NCBI GenBank assembly: GCA_963678465.1
Contig: OY782858.1
Location: forward strand, 3,100,001-3,164,000
DNA: 64,000 bases
From: Paludibacter sp963678465
GTDB taxonomy: Bacteria > Bacteroidota > Bacteroidia > Bacteroidales > Paludibacteraceae
Reading direction: 5' to 3'
Shown here: piece after piece, positions 33,605 through 42,394 of the stretch
Layout: each line of letters begins with the position of its first letter
Position numbering within the stretch: position 1 is the stretch's first letter
The notes under the pieces: model-generated
What the model was told of the DNA's origin: nothing
The model's database searches: none
The model's input: only the letters and a program-made list of their open reading frames with translations
Translations under genes and position numbers: made by a program

Positions 33605-33694
33605 CAAAAGTAGATGCGCAGTATTTCAATTACGTTCCGAAACTGTTATGCTTGTATGTAATTTACATGACAAAAACATGACATTTATTATACA
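33605..33694 (-). promoter_or_regulatory. Pho-box-like array and promoter of the beta-helix lipoprotein gene
   Basis: On the minus strand TGTATAA (33688-33694), TGTCATG (33677-33683) and TGTCATG (33666-33672) start exactly 11 bases apart. Weaker in-phase units follow (TTACATA 33655, CATAACA 33644, TGAAATA 33622). The -7 element is TACTTTTG at 33605-33612. Two identical TGTCATG units 11 apart match the E. coli Pho-box layout. Confidence 0.75.
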
Positions 33695-33747
33695 GGTCTG
33701 ATTATGAACACATAGCAATAGAAATACATATTACAATACATTCGGAC

Positions 33748-33778
33748 ATTGAGATATGCCGGCTTTGTTTTATATTTG
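33748..33778 (+). promoter_or_regulatory. promoter of the histidinol-phosphatase-like gene
   Basis: ATTG (33748-33751), a 19-base spacer and TATATTTG (33771-33778) match the Bacteroidetes -33/-7 pattern. Transcription would begin near 33785, which makes the ATG at 33795, not the upstream one at 33756, the real start. Confidence 0.6.
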
Positions 33779-33794
33779 TAAAAAAAAAAGTCAG

Positions 33795-34655
33795 ATGTAT
33801 TGGTCCAATTATCATAGCCATTGTACGTTTTGCGATGGACGAAGTTCCATGGAAGATTTTGTGCATTTTGCGATAGCAAAAGGCCTTAAAAAATACGGAT
33901 TCTCGTCGCATGCACCACTTCCATTTCTTACCCAATGGACTATGCTCGAAGATGATTTCGATGACTATGAAAAAGAGTTTCGAAGGCTAAAAGAAAAGTA
34001 TAAAAACAAGATTGAATTGTATTTGGGATTGGAGGTTGATTATATTCAGGGATGTTCCGATATGAGCAATGATTTTTTCAAAGATAAAAAGCTTGATTAC
34101 ACAATTGGATCCATTCACTATCTCGACAGGCTCAATGAAACCGAAAATGAGTATTGGACCATCGATGGAGCTTTCGGAGAATTCGATCAGGGTTTGAATC
34201 AGCTTTTCGGTGGCGATATTCGTTTGGCAGCAAAACGTTTTTTTGAGATAACAACGTTGATGATAGAAAAAGGTGGATTCGATATTGTGGGACATATGGA
34301 TAAAATCACCTATCATGGATTGAAATATAAAGATCTAAATATCGATGATCAATGGTTTAAGAACCTTGTAACCGACTGTTTACAATTGATAAAAGCAAAA
34401 GGGCTGATCCTCGAAATCAATACCAAATCACTGACCGAACATGGCATAACGTATCCAAATCAGGCATTTTATCCTATTGTTAAGGAGTTGGAAATTCCTG
34501 TTATGGTAAATTCAGATTGCCATTATCCCACCAATACTACCGCGGGATTTAAACCAACTTACGAAGCGCTTCAAAACGCAGGTTTCAAAACGCTTCAGCA
34601 ACTTACAAATGGCCAGTGGCAAGCTATTGAATTTAATGCCAATGGGTTGCTTTAA
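33795..34655 (+). CDS. PHP-domain histidinol-phosphatase-like hydrolase
   Basis: From MYWSNYHSHCTFCDGRSSME the protein (286 aa) has the PHP metal-binding motifs HSHCTFCDG (H.H), FSSHAPL, LGLEVDY, TIGSIHYL, IVGHMDKI and VNSDCHYP. These provide the cluster of His/Asp ligands of HisK/HisJ-type histidinol phosphatases. It would dephosphorylate L-histidinol phosphate in histidine biosynthesis or act on another phosphoester; no his gene is adjacent. It shares its divergent upstream region with the beta-helix lipoprotein gene, whose Pho-box-like units lie 100-190 bases upstream of this start. Confidence 0.9.
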   Translation: MYWSNYHSHCTFCDGRSSMEDFVHFAIAKGLKKYGFSSHAPLPFLTQWTMLEDDFDDYEKEFRRLKEKYKNKIELYLGLEVDYIQGCSDMSNDFFKDKKLDYTIGSIHYLDRLNETENEYWTIDGAFGEFDQGLNQLFGGDIRLAAKRFFEITTLMIEKGGFDIVGHMDKITYHGLKYKDLNIDDQWFKNLVTDCLQLIKAKGLILEINTKSLTEHGITYPNQAFYPIVKELEIPVMVNSDCHYPTNTTAGFKPTYEALQNAGFKTLQQLTNGQWQAIEFNANGLL

Positions 34656-34661
34656 ACGCAA

Positions 34662-34689
34662 GCTATTTCGGAACTCCTCCCGAAATAGC
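34662..34689 (+). terminator. stem-loop after the PHP gene
   Basis: GCTATTTCGG at 34662-34671 pairs with CCGAAATAGC at 34680-34689, seven bases after the stop codon. Confidence 0.65.
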
Positions 34690-34805
34690 CCTGTAAATCA
34701 AACATTTTCCATGTTATTAAAATCAGACGAAAACAGAAATATTAATAAGAAAAACAAAAACTCTATTTATTGTATTGTCCCTTCAGCCATTACGCCGACT
34801 TGGCT

Positions 34806-35306
34806 TTATAAATCTAATTGTATCTTCGTATAACTTCGTTTTGTAATCACCGGAGCATCAGCCGGATAAGTTATATAAGTAAGCTCAAGTGTTTCTCCGT
34901 AAATTTTATAGGTACACGATTCGAAAATCACTACATCTTTCACCAAAGTCAGCGGTGGTTGGTTCGTAAAGCTGTCCCACGAAACGGATTGCTTTGACAC
35001 AAAATAGATGTTTTGTTTGCTGAGCACGTAATTTCCATACTGTTCAAAATAGCCCGACAGCTCATTTTTACCCTGACCACTGTAAATGCCAAACATCCGC
35101 GCTCCCGAAAGGAACGAACCGTTAGGCTGAATAACTAACTGATGTACGTAATAACCCTGTGGTTGAGCAGTCACTGTATCTATCCATACTCCATAAATTT
35201 CATTCTCGGAGCCGGATGGCAAAGCTTCTGTGTCTTCGTAGCTGCTACAGGCCACTACAAAAAACGTAGCAACCAACAATGTCAAATATTTAATTTTACA
35301 TTTCAT
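34806..35306 (-). CDS. hypothetical lipoprotein (166 aa)
   Basis: The protein has a lipoprotein signal with lipobox VVAC (MKCKIKYLTLLVATFFVVACSSYEDTEALPSGSENEIYGVWIDT). The mature part is a small beta-rich domain with the pattern YGVWIDT...VHQLVIQPNGSFLSGARMFG...TYKIYGETLELTY, the lipocalin-like layout often found in Bacteroidetes envelope lipoproteins. No family name is certain. It starts on the ATGA overlap with the LVIVD gene upstream, so the two are translationally coupled. Confidence 0.75.
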   Translation of the reverse strand: MKCKIKYLTLLVATFFVVACSSYEDTEALPSGSENEIYGVWIDTVTAQPQGYYVHQLVIQPNGSFLSGARMFGIYSGQGKNELSGYFEQYGNYVLSKQNIYFVSKQSVSWDSFTNQPPLTLVKDVVIFESCTYKIYGETLELTYITYPADAPVITKRSYTKIQLDL

Positions 35307-36580
35307 TTTTCAAATTCAAGTTTACCTATAAATTTTATTTCATCCACCTTGCTGTAATCATATTGATAAAGTCCATCATCGGTGATCATCATCAGCACAT
35401 TGTTGAACGGAATAAGATCATATCCTTCCATTCCGCTATAATGTGCCAGCTCATTGTCTGTCAGTGTTTTTGGGGTCGTTATTTTATATATTTTCAAACC
35501 CTCATCGCACAGGAACAACATGCCCTTGTCGATGCCTAAGCCTTTAGGGTTTTTCATTGGATACGTAACTAATTGTTTAGGGTTTTTTACATCGCTTACA
35601 TCCACAATAAAAAGTTCATTGTTTTTTTGTCCGCAATTGTCGCCTGAATGTATCGTTACATAGGCTAAGTCATTATCCACCACCACCGGATCACACCCAA
35701 AAATATGGGAAATGGACGATTGAAAAACCGGTTTCAACGGATCGGTCACCGAATAAATCAGCATTCCGGTCGGGGTCCCCATGAACATATTGTCCTTGTA
35801 GCTGAAAATAGTTTCAACATTCCAACCGATAAATGTACTTTCGGCCGCTTTTTTGGGCTCGACACCTGTGAGGTCGAAAATAGTCATGTAGTTTTCGGTA
35901 ACAGCATATAAATTATTGTTATAGAGTGTAAAGCGCGACATGGAACCGTTAATTCCATTTGTAGAGCCACTTGCAGTACCATTGGAGGTATAAGCCCCAT
36001 CCTTCTCGGCCCATCCCCAAAACCAGCCTCCTGTATACTGTTCAAACTTTTCGGTTCTTTCTTTCAGTTTCCAACCTACCACAACTCCCTTATCGGCTTC
36101 CTCGCCGAAACACATTTCATAATCAAAACTGAAATTATTATCGATACCTGGTAACGCTTTTGGGAAAATATCCTCCAGGCGACCTTTAAGTGCCGGTAGT
36201 GCCGGATTGCTCACATCGAACCAAACCAAATCGACATACGAATCGGCATAAAGCAAATTGTTGCGTATGGATAAATCGGCATTCCCTATGACTTCAATAA
36301 ATCCTATATTTTTCGGCGATGAAGGATTACGGTTATCGATAATATGTATTCCTTTTTCGGTTTCCGAAATGTACAGGTAACCTTCGTAGAAACATATCTT
36401 TCCATGATTTGTAATCGCTTCGGGTGCTTGCGATACCTTCACCGAAGCTCGGAATTCACTGTTCGACATGAACACCGGTTCGTTTATTTTGTAGGTTACT
36501 GTTTCGGTAACAGTATCGGAGCATGATGTTAGTGCAAGTAACATTATGCTCAGAACTGACAGTAAATAATTTGTTCTCAT
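35303..36580 (-). CDS. LVIVD-repeat beta-propeller-like lipoprotein
   Basis: The 425-aa lipoprotein has signal lipobox LTSC and repeats of the LVIVD type: GIHIIDNRNPSSPKNIGFIEV, LVWFDVSNPALPALKGRL, MLIYSVTDPLKPVFQSSI and LFIVDVSDVKNPKQLVTY. These form a propeller-like surface domain whose function is generally unknown. A signature run near the N-terminus reads TYKINEPVFMSNSEFRASVKV. It is translationally coupled to the following lipoprotein gene (34806) and lies in a run of minus-strand envelope genes. Confidence 0.88.
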   Translation of the reverse strand: MRTNYLLSVLSIMLLALTSCSDTVTETVTYKINEPVFMSNSEFRASVKVSQAPEAITNHGKICFYEGYLYISETEKGIHIIDNRNPSSPKNIGFIEVIGNADLSIRNNLLYADSYVDLVWFDVSNPALPALKGRLEDIFPKALPGIDNNFSFDYEMCFGEEADKGVVVGWKLKERTEKFEQYTGGWFWGWAEKDGAYTSNGTASGSTNGINGSMSRFTLYNNNLYAVTENYMTIFDLTGVEPKKAAESTFIGWNVETIFSYKDNMFMGTPTGMLIYSVTDPLKPVFQSSISHIFGCDPVVVDNDLAYVTIHSGDNCGQKNNELFIVDVSDVKNPKQLVTYPMKNPKGLGIDKGMLFLCDEGLKIYKITTPKTLTDNELAHYSGMEGYDLIPFNNVLMMITDDGLYQYDYSKVDEIKFIGKLEFEK

Positions 36581-36721
36581 ATCATCAATTTATAAAACTA
36601 ATGTTGTTTCTTTCTATACATTATCAGTACTTTTCTATTTTTTCTATTTTTCCCATTTTTCCTATAAACAAAATTACACCTGTACTTTTTTCTGTGTTTG
36701 TATTTTTCGTTCTATCAAATT

Positions 36722-37411
36722 TTATAATTGATAACTAAAACCTACACCGAGATTCAGAAATGCCTGTGGCAGCAAATTATCATATTGATGATTAGTGAAT
36801 TTATACAACAAGCAGGTTCCCAATTTTATATTAAACTTCAATCGTTCGCCGCCAAACCGAACAAAAGCTGTAGGTTCAATCAGCAGATTATCGTCCTTTA
36901 TAATTTCATATTGATGGTTGGGATTGTTATAATAAATATCGTAGTAGTCATCGTCCAATAAATTGGACCGCAAATAACCGGCTTTCAAACCTATGCCATA
37001 ATCGGCATGTGCAAAATGTCCGTTGATCTTCCCATAATTGAATTGCATAAAATAAACCTGATAATCTCCAACTAAATTTCCGGGGTTGGCATCCTTATAG
37101 GCATTGGCAAGACCATATCCAAAGCCTACATAAGCTTCTTTCACAAGATTGTCATTTTTTTTATACAACCCGGCAGCTCCTTGCAAATAATACACATCGT
37201 CGGTCTTAAAATTGGCCGAGGCCTGAACAGCTATTTTGTCGGACACACCATAGGAAACGGTGGCTCTTGCTGTTGGAATCGCCGAAACTCCAACATCAAC
37301 CCGCAAATCGTTTTTATGATTGATAAGCGGAACATCGACAAGTTGCGGGTAATATGCTACACAACCTGACAGCGTAAATACAAGCAAAACTAGAAATAAG
37401 GTCTTTTTCAT
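36722..37411 (-). CDS. small outer-membrane beta-barrel-like protein with lipoprotein signal
   Basis: The 229-aa protein begins MKKTLFLVLLVFTLSGCVAY (lipobox LSGC) and continues with alternating hydrophobic/polar strands, for example ISDKIAVQASANFKTDDVYYLQGAAGLYKK, VGFGYGLANAYKD, ADYGIGLKAGYLRSNLL and LKFNIKLGTCLLYKF, ending LNLGVGFSYQL. This is a beta-barrel-like pattern with a terminal aromatic/hydrophobic strand. An outer-membrane barrel with a lipidation site is unusual but known in Bacteroidetes. It follows the barrel-fused membrane protein gene at 37449 by 37 bases and may belong to the same transcript. Confidence 0.65.
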   Translation of the reverse strand: MKKTLFLVLLVFTLSGCVAYYPQLVDVPLINHKNDLRVDVGVSAIPTARATVSYGVSDKIAVQASANFKTDDVYYLQGAAGLYKKNDNLVKEAYVGFGYGLANAYKDANPGNLVGDYQVYFMQFNYGKINGHFAHADYGIGLKAGYLRSNLLDDDYYDIYYNNPNHQYEIIKDDNLLIEPTAFVRFGGERLKFNIKLGTCLLYKFTNHQYDNLLPQAFLNLGVGFSYQL

Positions 37412-37448
37412 ACGTTTTATTTTTAATGCATCAACTATTGAATTCTTT

Positions 37449-38705
37449 TTAAAAATTAAATCTCAACCCTCCTTCGATACCACCACTCAATTTTCGGTCG
37501 GTGCGTATGCTTAAGGGCTGATCGTTGTCGAAATAATACGAACATTTAGGCTCAAAATACACATCGATTCCATCCGACAGACGGTAAGCTCCTCCAATCG
37601 TTGCGTTGAGCGACCATTGGAAACCATCTATCTTTGTTGAAGCGGTTGTTGTTATGATTTGATTTCCAAAATGCTGTTCCTGAATATAAATTGATCGCAG
37701 TCCCTTTTCAACCATTCCTCCTGCCGATCCATAAACTTTCCACTTTGAGTTGCCCCATATTTTTACAACCATCTGCACCGGAAGACCCAGATAATGCAGA
37801 TGCAGTGCGGCATTGTAATTATCACTTTTGAATTTTGTAAGTAAATAAGTATAGGTAAATCCTGTTTCGAAACTAAATGTTTCACCAAAATGCTTGCTTA
37901 CTTTGGCTCCAACGCTCAGAGGCGAAAAAAATGTTTTATCCGAAAAATCGGAAGGCGTGAGTATGGATGTATTCACTGTGGCAGCTCTTACAATACTCAT
38001 TTTTCCACTCATATCCGTGAACACATTCTTTGGCGAACTTGCCGAACCGCCACCTCCGGACCCTACCGAAGCAATAAGTCCCCAGTTTTTATTTCGTTTG
38101 CTTTTCAATGGATCTTCCCATTCCGGCAACGCAGGTGTATTGACATCATCTTGTTTTATTTCAGTCTTTTCGATGCTCGGAGATGCTGATTCATTTTTTG
38201 TCTTTTCTTCAATCGCATCAACTTCTGTTATCACAGCCACTTCTTCATTGTTATTCTGTTTTATTTCGGCTGGCTGAATGGTTTCATTTGTTTCTGCAAG
38301 CCTGCTTTTATTTGTAACCCCCGGAGTTGAATTTACATATTTAGTAATATCCGAAACTTTGGTATTTTCCTCTTTTAGCGCTTGTGTATTTAGTTTCTCT
38401 TCGGCAAGTAATTGTTTTTGTTGCAACATTATGGTGCGGTGAATAATATGACGTTTTGCAATGCCTTGCTCAAGAGTCTGCTGGTTGAAAAATTGCAGCG
38501 TGAAAAGCAAAAGAAATGCAGCGGCTACTGCTCCTCCCGAAAACCACCACCAAAGCGGAACAACCCGTTTGGGTTGTCTTGCTTTTAGTGCCGCCTGAAT
38601 GGCATCCCAGCTTTCGGGAGCAACGGGCGCAGTGTGATTTTCCAGCTTTTGTCTGAAAATTTCGCTGAAAGCGTCGTGTTCGTTATTATTTATATTGTTC
38701 TGCAT
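37449..38705 (-). CDS. inner-membrane-anchored protein with anti-sigma-like N-terminus and beta-barrel-like C-terminus
   Basis: The 418-aa protein (start MQNNINNNEHD at 38705; a longer frame starts at 38732) has no signal peptide. Residues 1-50 are a cytoplasmic segment (FSEIFRQKLENHTAPVAPESWDAIQAAL) of a type I associate with anti-sigma-like partners of ECF sigma factors. One transmembrane helix (VVPLWWWFSGGAVAAAFLLLFTLQF) follows, then a low-complexity linker (about 85-210). The C-terminal third is beta-barrel-like (GAKVSKHFGETFSFETGFTYTYLLTKF..., YFEPKCSYYFDNDQPLSIR, GGIEGGLRFNF). Its start overlaps the ECF sigma gene by 20 bases, so they are translationally coupled and likely functional partners. 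Confidence 0.8.
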   Translation of the reverse strand: MQNNINNNEHDAFSEIFRQKLENHTAPVAPESWDAIQAALKARQPKRVVPLWWWFSGGAVAAAFLLLFTLQFFNQQTLEQGIAKRHIIHRTIMLQQKQLLAEEKLNTQALKEENTKVSDITKYVNSTPGVTNKSRLAETNETIQPAEIKQNNNEEVAVITEVDAIEEKTKNESASPSIEKTEIKQDDVNTPALPEWEDPLKSKRNKNWGLIASVGSGGGGSASSPKNVFTDMSGKMSIVRAATVNTSILTPSDFSDKTFFSPLSVGAKVSKHFGETFSFETGFTYTYLLTKFKSDNYNAALHLHYLGLPVQMVVKIWGNSKWKVYGSAGGMVEKGLRSIYIQEQHFGNQIITTTASTKIDGFQWSLNATIGGAYRLSDGIDVYFEPKCSYYFDNDQPLSIRTDRKLSGGIEGGLRFNF

Positions 38706-39261
38706 ATTCTTTTCCGTGTAGTGATAAAACATTTTTTTGAAGTATTTTTCGTGCTCTCATAAACTGAGAGCGTGAGGTAGCTTCGCTTATACCCAGCATT
38801 TCGGCTATTTCGGCATGCGAATATCCTTCTATGGCATAAAGGTTGAAAATAGTCCGGTATCCATCGGCCAGTGCGGCAATACAATTCATTAAATCATCGG
38901 CCGAAATTTTCTGGAGTACCGTTTCTTCCACATTCTCTATATAGTTGCCCACATCTTCTAAATTAGCGCTGTGTTTGAGCGCATCGTTTTGCCGGAGATG
39001 TTCGAGTGCCGTGGTTACAAAAATGCGCCTGACCCAACCTCCGAAAGCGCCTGTTCCCGAAAAGGAATCGATTTTATTAAACAGTTTAATAAAACCCTCC
39101 TGGAGGACATCCCGCGCTGTTTCTCTGTCGGTTACATAACGTATACAAACGCTCATCATGGCCGCTGCATATTTGTCGTAGATCGCACGTTGCGCCCACG
39201 ACTTACCTTCTTTGCATCCGGTGATCAGCTGTTGTTCGTCTGTAATCCTTTCGTCCCTCAT
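38686..39261 (-). CDS. ECF-family RNA polymerase sigma factor
   Basis: The 191-aa protein has the sigma-70 region 2 (AIYDKYAAAMMSVCIRYVTDRETARDVLQEGFIKLFNKIDSFSGTGAFGGWVRRIFVTTALEHLR) and region 4 (LADGYRTIFNLYAIEGYSHAEIAEMLGISEATSRSQFMRARKIL) of ECF sigma factors. It overlaps the downstream membrane-anchored gene, the usual sigma/anti-sigma operon arrangement. A -7 like element (TACCTTTG, 39331-39338 on the minus strand) lies upstream. Its regulon is not visible here. Confidence 0.95.
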   Translation of the reverse strand: MRDERITDEQQLITGCKEGKSWAQRAIYDKYAAAMMSVCIRYVTDRETARDVLQEGFIKLFNKIDSFSGTGAFGGWVRRIFVTTALEHLRQNDALKHSANLEDVGNYIENVEETVLQKISADDLMNCIAALADGYRTIFNLYAIEGYSHAEIAEMLGISEATSRSQFMRARKILQKNVLSLHGKEYAEQYK

Positions 39262-39330
39262 TTTTATTCAAGATGTAATTTGGGTTCAAATAGTTGCATC
39301 CGTTATTGATTTTTTTTGGAGAAATATACA

Positions 39331-39338
39331 CAAAGGTA
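39331..39338 (-). promoter_or_regulatory. -7 element upstream of the sigma factor gene
   Basis: TACCTTTG on the minus strand matches TAnnTTTG. No clear TTTG box sits at the expected distance, so the assignment rests on the -7 alone. Confidence 0.4.
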
Positions 39339-39372
39339 CAAAAAAACATGTTGAATGGTTGAACTGCATACA

Positions 39373-39408
39373 AAACGAGCGAATCACTTTAAAGTCATCC
39401 GCTCGTTT
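39373..39408 (-). terminator. stem-loop after the S9 peptidase gene
   Basis: AAACGAGCG at 39373-39381 pairs exactly with CGCTCGTTT at 39400-39408, 19 bases past the stop codon at 39427. Confidence 0.65.
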
Positions 39409-39426
39409 AATATCAGTCTGAAATTA

Positions 39427-41514
39427 TTATTTCAACCATTTATCCAACCATTCGTAATAAGTCCGTTGCCAGAGTATTCCGTTTTGAGGTTGAAGTACCC
39501 AGTGATTTTCGTCAGGGAAAATAAGCATTTGTGCCGGAACACCACGAAGTACGGCCGCATTGAAAGCTGCCATTCCCTGCGAAGCAAGGATACGGTAATC
39601 TTTTTCACCGTGAATTACAAGAATCGGCGTATCCCATTTATCCACAAACAAATGTGGTGAGTTGGCGTACGAACGCTGGGCAATGGCATTGGCTTTGTCC
39701 CAGTAAGCGCCACCCAAATCCCAGTTGACGAACCACATTTCCTCCGTTTCGAGGTATTGTTGAGGGAGATTGAACATTCCATCGTGCGAAAGGAAAGCTT
39801 TGAAGCGTTTTTCGTGATGACCTGCAAGCCAATACACCGAGAAACCACCGTAACTGGCGCCAACACAACCCAACTTGTCCTTGTTTACATAGGGTTCCTG
39901 AGCCAATGCATCGATAGCCGAAAGATAATCCTTCATGTTCTGACCTCCGTAGTCGCCACTGATTTGTTCCAGCCATTCCTGACCAAAACCGGGCAAACCG
40001 CGGCGGTTAGGAGCCACAATGATATAACCATTGGCTGCCATCAGCTGGAAATTCCAGCGATAGGACCAAAACTGGCTCACTGTGGACTGAGGGCCTCCTT
40101 CGCAGAAAAGAAGGGTTGGATATTTCTTAGTAGGATCGAAATCCGGCGGATAAATGACCCATGTTTGCATTTGTTTGTTGTCAGTGGTGGTTATCCAGCG
40201 TTCTTCCACTTTTCCCATTTTGAGTTGATCAAGCAGCTCCTTGTTTTCGAAAGAAAGTTCTGTTTCTGCACCGGTTTTAGGATCAATACTGTAGATTTCG
40301 TCCGGTTTACTCATAGAATGCTTTACTCCTATGAGTTTATCGTTGGCCAATGCCACAAAACCATAATCGTGCACGCCTTTTGTAATTTGAGTAATGGAAG
40401 TATCGGCAGCGGCAACGCCAATACGGTAAATTTGTGTCACAGCATGCCAGCAACTCACAAAGTAAATCGACTTGCTGTCGGGAGTCCATTTGAGTCCGCT
40501 GGAGTTCTGATCGAAATTAGCCGAAAGGTCTTTCTTTTCGCCGGTAGCAATGTTCATTACGAACAAACGGTTTTTATCAGCTTCGTAACCATCACGTTCC
40601 ATGCTTTCCCAGGCCAACCACTTACCATCGGGCGAGAAAACCGGGTTCTGATCGTAGCCCATCATGCCTTCTGTTTTGTTTTCGGTTTTACCGCTTTCGA
40701 TATTATAAAAGTAAATGTCCGAATTGGTGGAAAGGGCATAAGCTTTTCCCGTTTTCTTGCGACAAGTGTAGGCTATAGTTTTTCCATCGGGACTCCAGGC
40801 CAATTGTTCGATGCCACCAAAAGGTTTCATCGGACTTTCGAAAGGTTCACCTTCGAGAATATCTTTTTCATTCTTTATTTTTTCACCTTCAACATCGGCT
40901 ACAAAAGGATGCGGAACAGTTTGTACCCATTCGTCCCAGTGTTTGTACATAAGGTCGTTTACAATGATCCCACTCGCTTTGGGGAGGTCGGGGTATTTGT
41001 CAACGGTCCGTTCGCCGTATTTTACGTCGGCAACGAAAAGCAATTTCGATTCATCCGGTGAGAAAGCGAAGTCATTTACTCCCCCTTCGCGGTCGGTAAT
41101 TTGAGTACGGTCGCTACCATCGGCTTTCATGATCCAAAGTTGCATAGTTCCTGTTTCGGACGACAGGAAAGCGATGTGTTCGCCATCCTTCATCCACTTT
41201 GCCGACGCTTCGCGCACCGGAGTTTTTGTAATTTGGGTTTTATCGGAGCCATCGGTGTTCATTACAAAAAGTTCCGAATTACTTTTGTTCTGTGGTACGC
41301 TGTAGTACGAAACACTGTAAAGGATTTTCGTGCCATCGGGCGAAACCTGTACTCCGGCCACCCTGCCGAAGGACCATAACACCTCAGGAGTCATGCGTCC
41401 GTTTTCAATTTTCGGTTGTTGTTTGCCAATCAGGGGCGCTTCGTCCTGTGTGGCGCACGAAGCAGCTAACACGGCCATTGCCATAAGCGTTGTTTTAATT
41501 AAATTATTTGCCAT
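39427..41514 (-). CDS. S9-family prolyl oligopeptidase/dipeptidyl aminopeptidase, exported
   Basis: The 695-aa protein has an N-terminal signal with MAVLAASCATQDE, a lipobox ending AASC. A seven-bladed propeller made of WD/PD40-like repeats follows (GSDKTQITKTPVREASAKWMKDG, GSDRTQITDREGGVNDFAFSPDE, VFSPDGKWLAW), then a C-terminal alpha/beta hydrolase. The catalytic Ser is in GCVGASYGGFSVYWLAG, the Asp in PILVIHGEKDYR and the His in FPDENHWV. It would cleave short proline-containing or other peptides at the cell envelope, as in asaccharolytic anaerobes that feed on peptides. It has its own promoter and terminator. Confidence 0.95.
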   Translation of the reverse strand: MANNLIKTTLMAMAVLAASCATQDEAPLIGKQQPKIENGRMTPEVLWSFGRVAGVQVSPDGTKILYSVSYYSVPQNKSNSELFVMNTDGSDKTQITKTPVREASAKWMKDGEHIAFLSSETGTMQLWIMKADGSDRTQITDREGGVNDFAFSPDESKLLFVADVKYGERTVDKYPDLPKASGIIVNDLMYKHWDEWVQTVPHPFVADVEGEKIKNEKDILEGEPFESPMKPFGGIEQLAWSPDGKTIAYTCRKKTGKAYALSTNSDIYFYNIESGKTENKTEGMMGYDQNPVFSPDGKWLAWESMERDGYEADKNRLFVMNIATGEKKDLSANFDQNSSGLKWTPDSKSIYFVSCWHAVTQIYRIGVAAADTSITQITKGVHDYGFVALANDKLIGVKHSMSKPDEIYSIDPKTGAETELSFENKELLDQLKMGKVEERWITTTDNKQMQTWVIYPPDFDPTKKYPTLLFCEGGPQSTVSQFWSYRWNFQLMAANGYIIVAPNRRGLPGFGQEWLEQISGDYGGQNMKDYLSAIDALAQEPYVNKDKLGCVGASYGGFSVYWLAGHHEKRFKAFLSHDGMFNLPQQYLETEEMWFVNWDLGGAYWDKANAIAQRSYANSPHLFVDKWDTPILVIHGEKDYRILASQGMAAFNAAVLRGVPAQMLIFPDENHWVLQPQNGILWQRTYYEWLDKWLK

Positions 41515-41561
41515 TTATATTTTTACTTTTACGGTTATCATTTACCAGTTTATAAGTTACA

Positions 41562-41593
41562 CAAAAATAGAACTTTTTAAATGAAAATACAAA
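41562..41593 (-). promoter_or_regulatory. consensus Bacteroidetes promoter of the S9 peptidase gene
   Basis: On the minus strand TTTG (41590-41593), a 20-base spacer and TATTTTTG (41562-41569) form a textbook TTTG / TAnnTTTG promoter. The start codon lies at 41514. Confidence 0.75.
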
Positions 41594-41773
41594 AAACAGG
41601 TACGGATAAGAGAAAAAACAAGCAGCAATGAATTAATAATGAAAAATGAATAATGAAAAATGAAGAGTTTAGGGTAAAAGAGAAGGAGAGAAGCGGGTGA
41701 AACAGCAACAATATGGGCCGAAAGCTGAACAATTCGGAGTGAATATCGTTTTGAATGAATTAAAACAAAAACT

Positions 41774-42376
41774 ATGACCGATAATTTTGCACATCGCGCT
41801 AACGATTGGGATCAGCCTTCGAAGATAGAAATGACAACTATTTTTGCAGATGCACTGATGCGGGAAATAACGTTGGAAAAACAGTGGAAAGCGCTCGAAA
41901 TAGGAGCAGGAACAGGACTTGTAGGGTTGCAATTGCTGCCAAAACTAAGCACTGTAGTGTTTGAAGATACCTCCGACGCCATGCTGAGTGTACTCAAACA
42001 AAAACTTACGGGCGACGAAGCGGTGGAAATTGTCCACGGAGAGGTATTTGAATACACAAAACAGGACATTGATCTTGTGTTTTCGTGTATGGCTTTCCAT
42101 CATATCCCCGATATAGACAGTACACTGAAACATTTGTACAACATTACCAATGCAGGCGCCAAAATTGTTGTGGGCGATCTCCGCACCGAAGATGGATCGT
42201 TTCATCGCTTCGAAGCTATCCCTCACAAAGGATTTGATACCGACGAGTTAGCGGCAAAATTTACGCAGGCAGGATTTAAAGTGCTCTCTACAGCCACTTA
42301 CAATACCCTGAAAAGAGAACGTGTTGCCGGAGTGGTGGGTGATTACGATCAGTTTATGCTTATAGCAACTAAATAA
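41774..42376 (+). CDS. class I SAM-dependent methyltransferase
   Basis: The 200-aa protein has the Rossmann motif I WKALEIGAGTGLVGLQLL (residues 37-54), motif II VVFEDTSDAMLSVLKQK, and the segment DIDLVFSCMAFHHIPDIDSTLKHLYNITNAGAKIVVGDL typical of the methyltransferase_11/12 group. The substrate cannot be read from sequence. It is a single plus-strand gene among minus-strand ones, 18 bases from the convergent alpha/beta hydrolase gene. Confidence 0.9.
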   Translation: MTDNFAHRANDWDQPSKIEMTTIFADALMREITLEKQWKALEIGAGTGLVGLQLLPKLSTVVFEDTSDAMLSVLKQKLTGDEAVEIVHGEVFEYTKQDIDLVFSCMAFHHIPDIDSTLKHLYNITNAGAKIVVGDLRTEDGSFHRFEAIPHKGFDTDELAAKFTQAGFKVLSTATYNTLKRERVAGVVGDYDQFMLIATK

Positions 42377-42394
42377 GGACTGAAAGCAACCGTT

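Noticed and set aside
39757..41061. Long antisense open frame (434 codons) opposite the S9 peptidase
   Set aside because: It shadows a strongly supported gene; its peptide has no recognisable domain.
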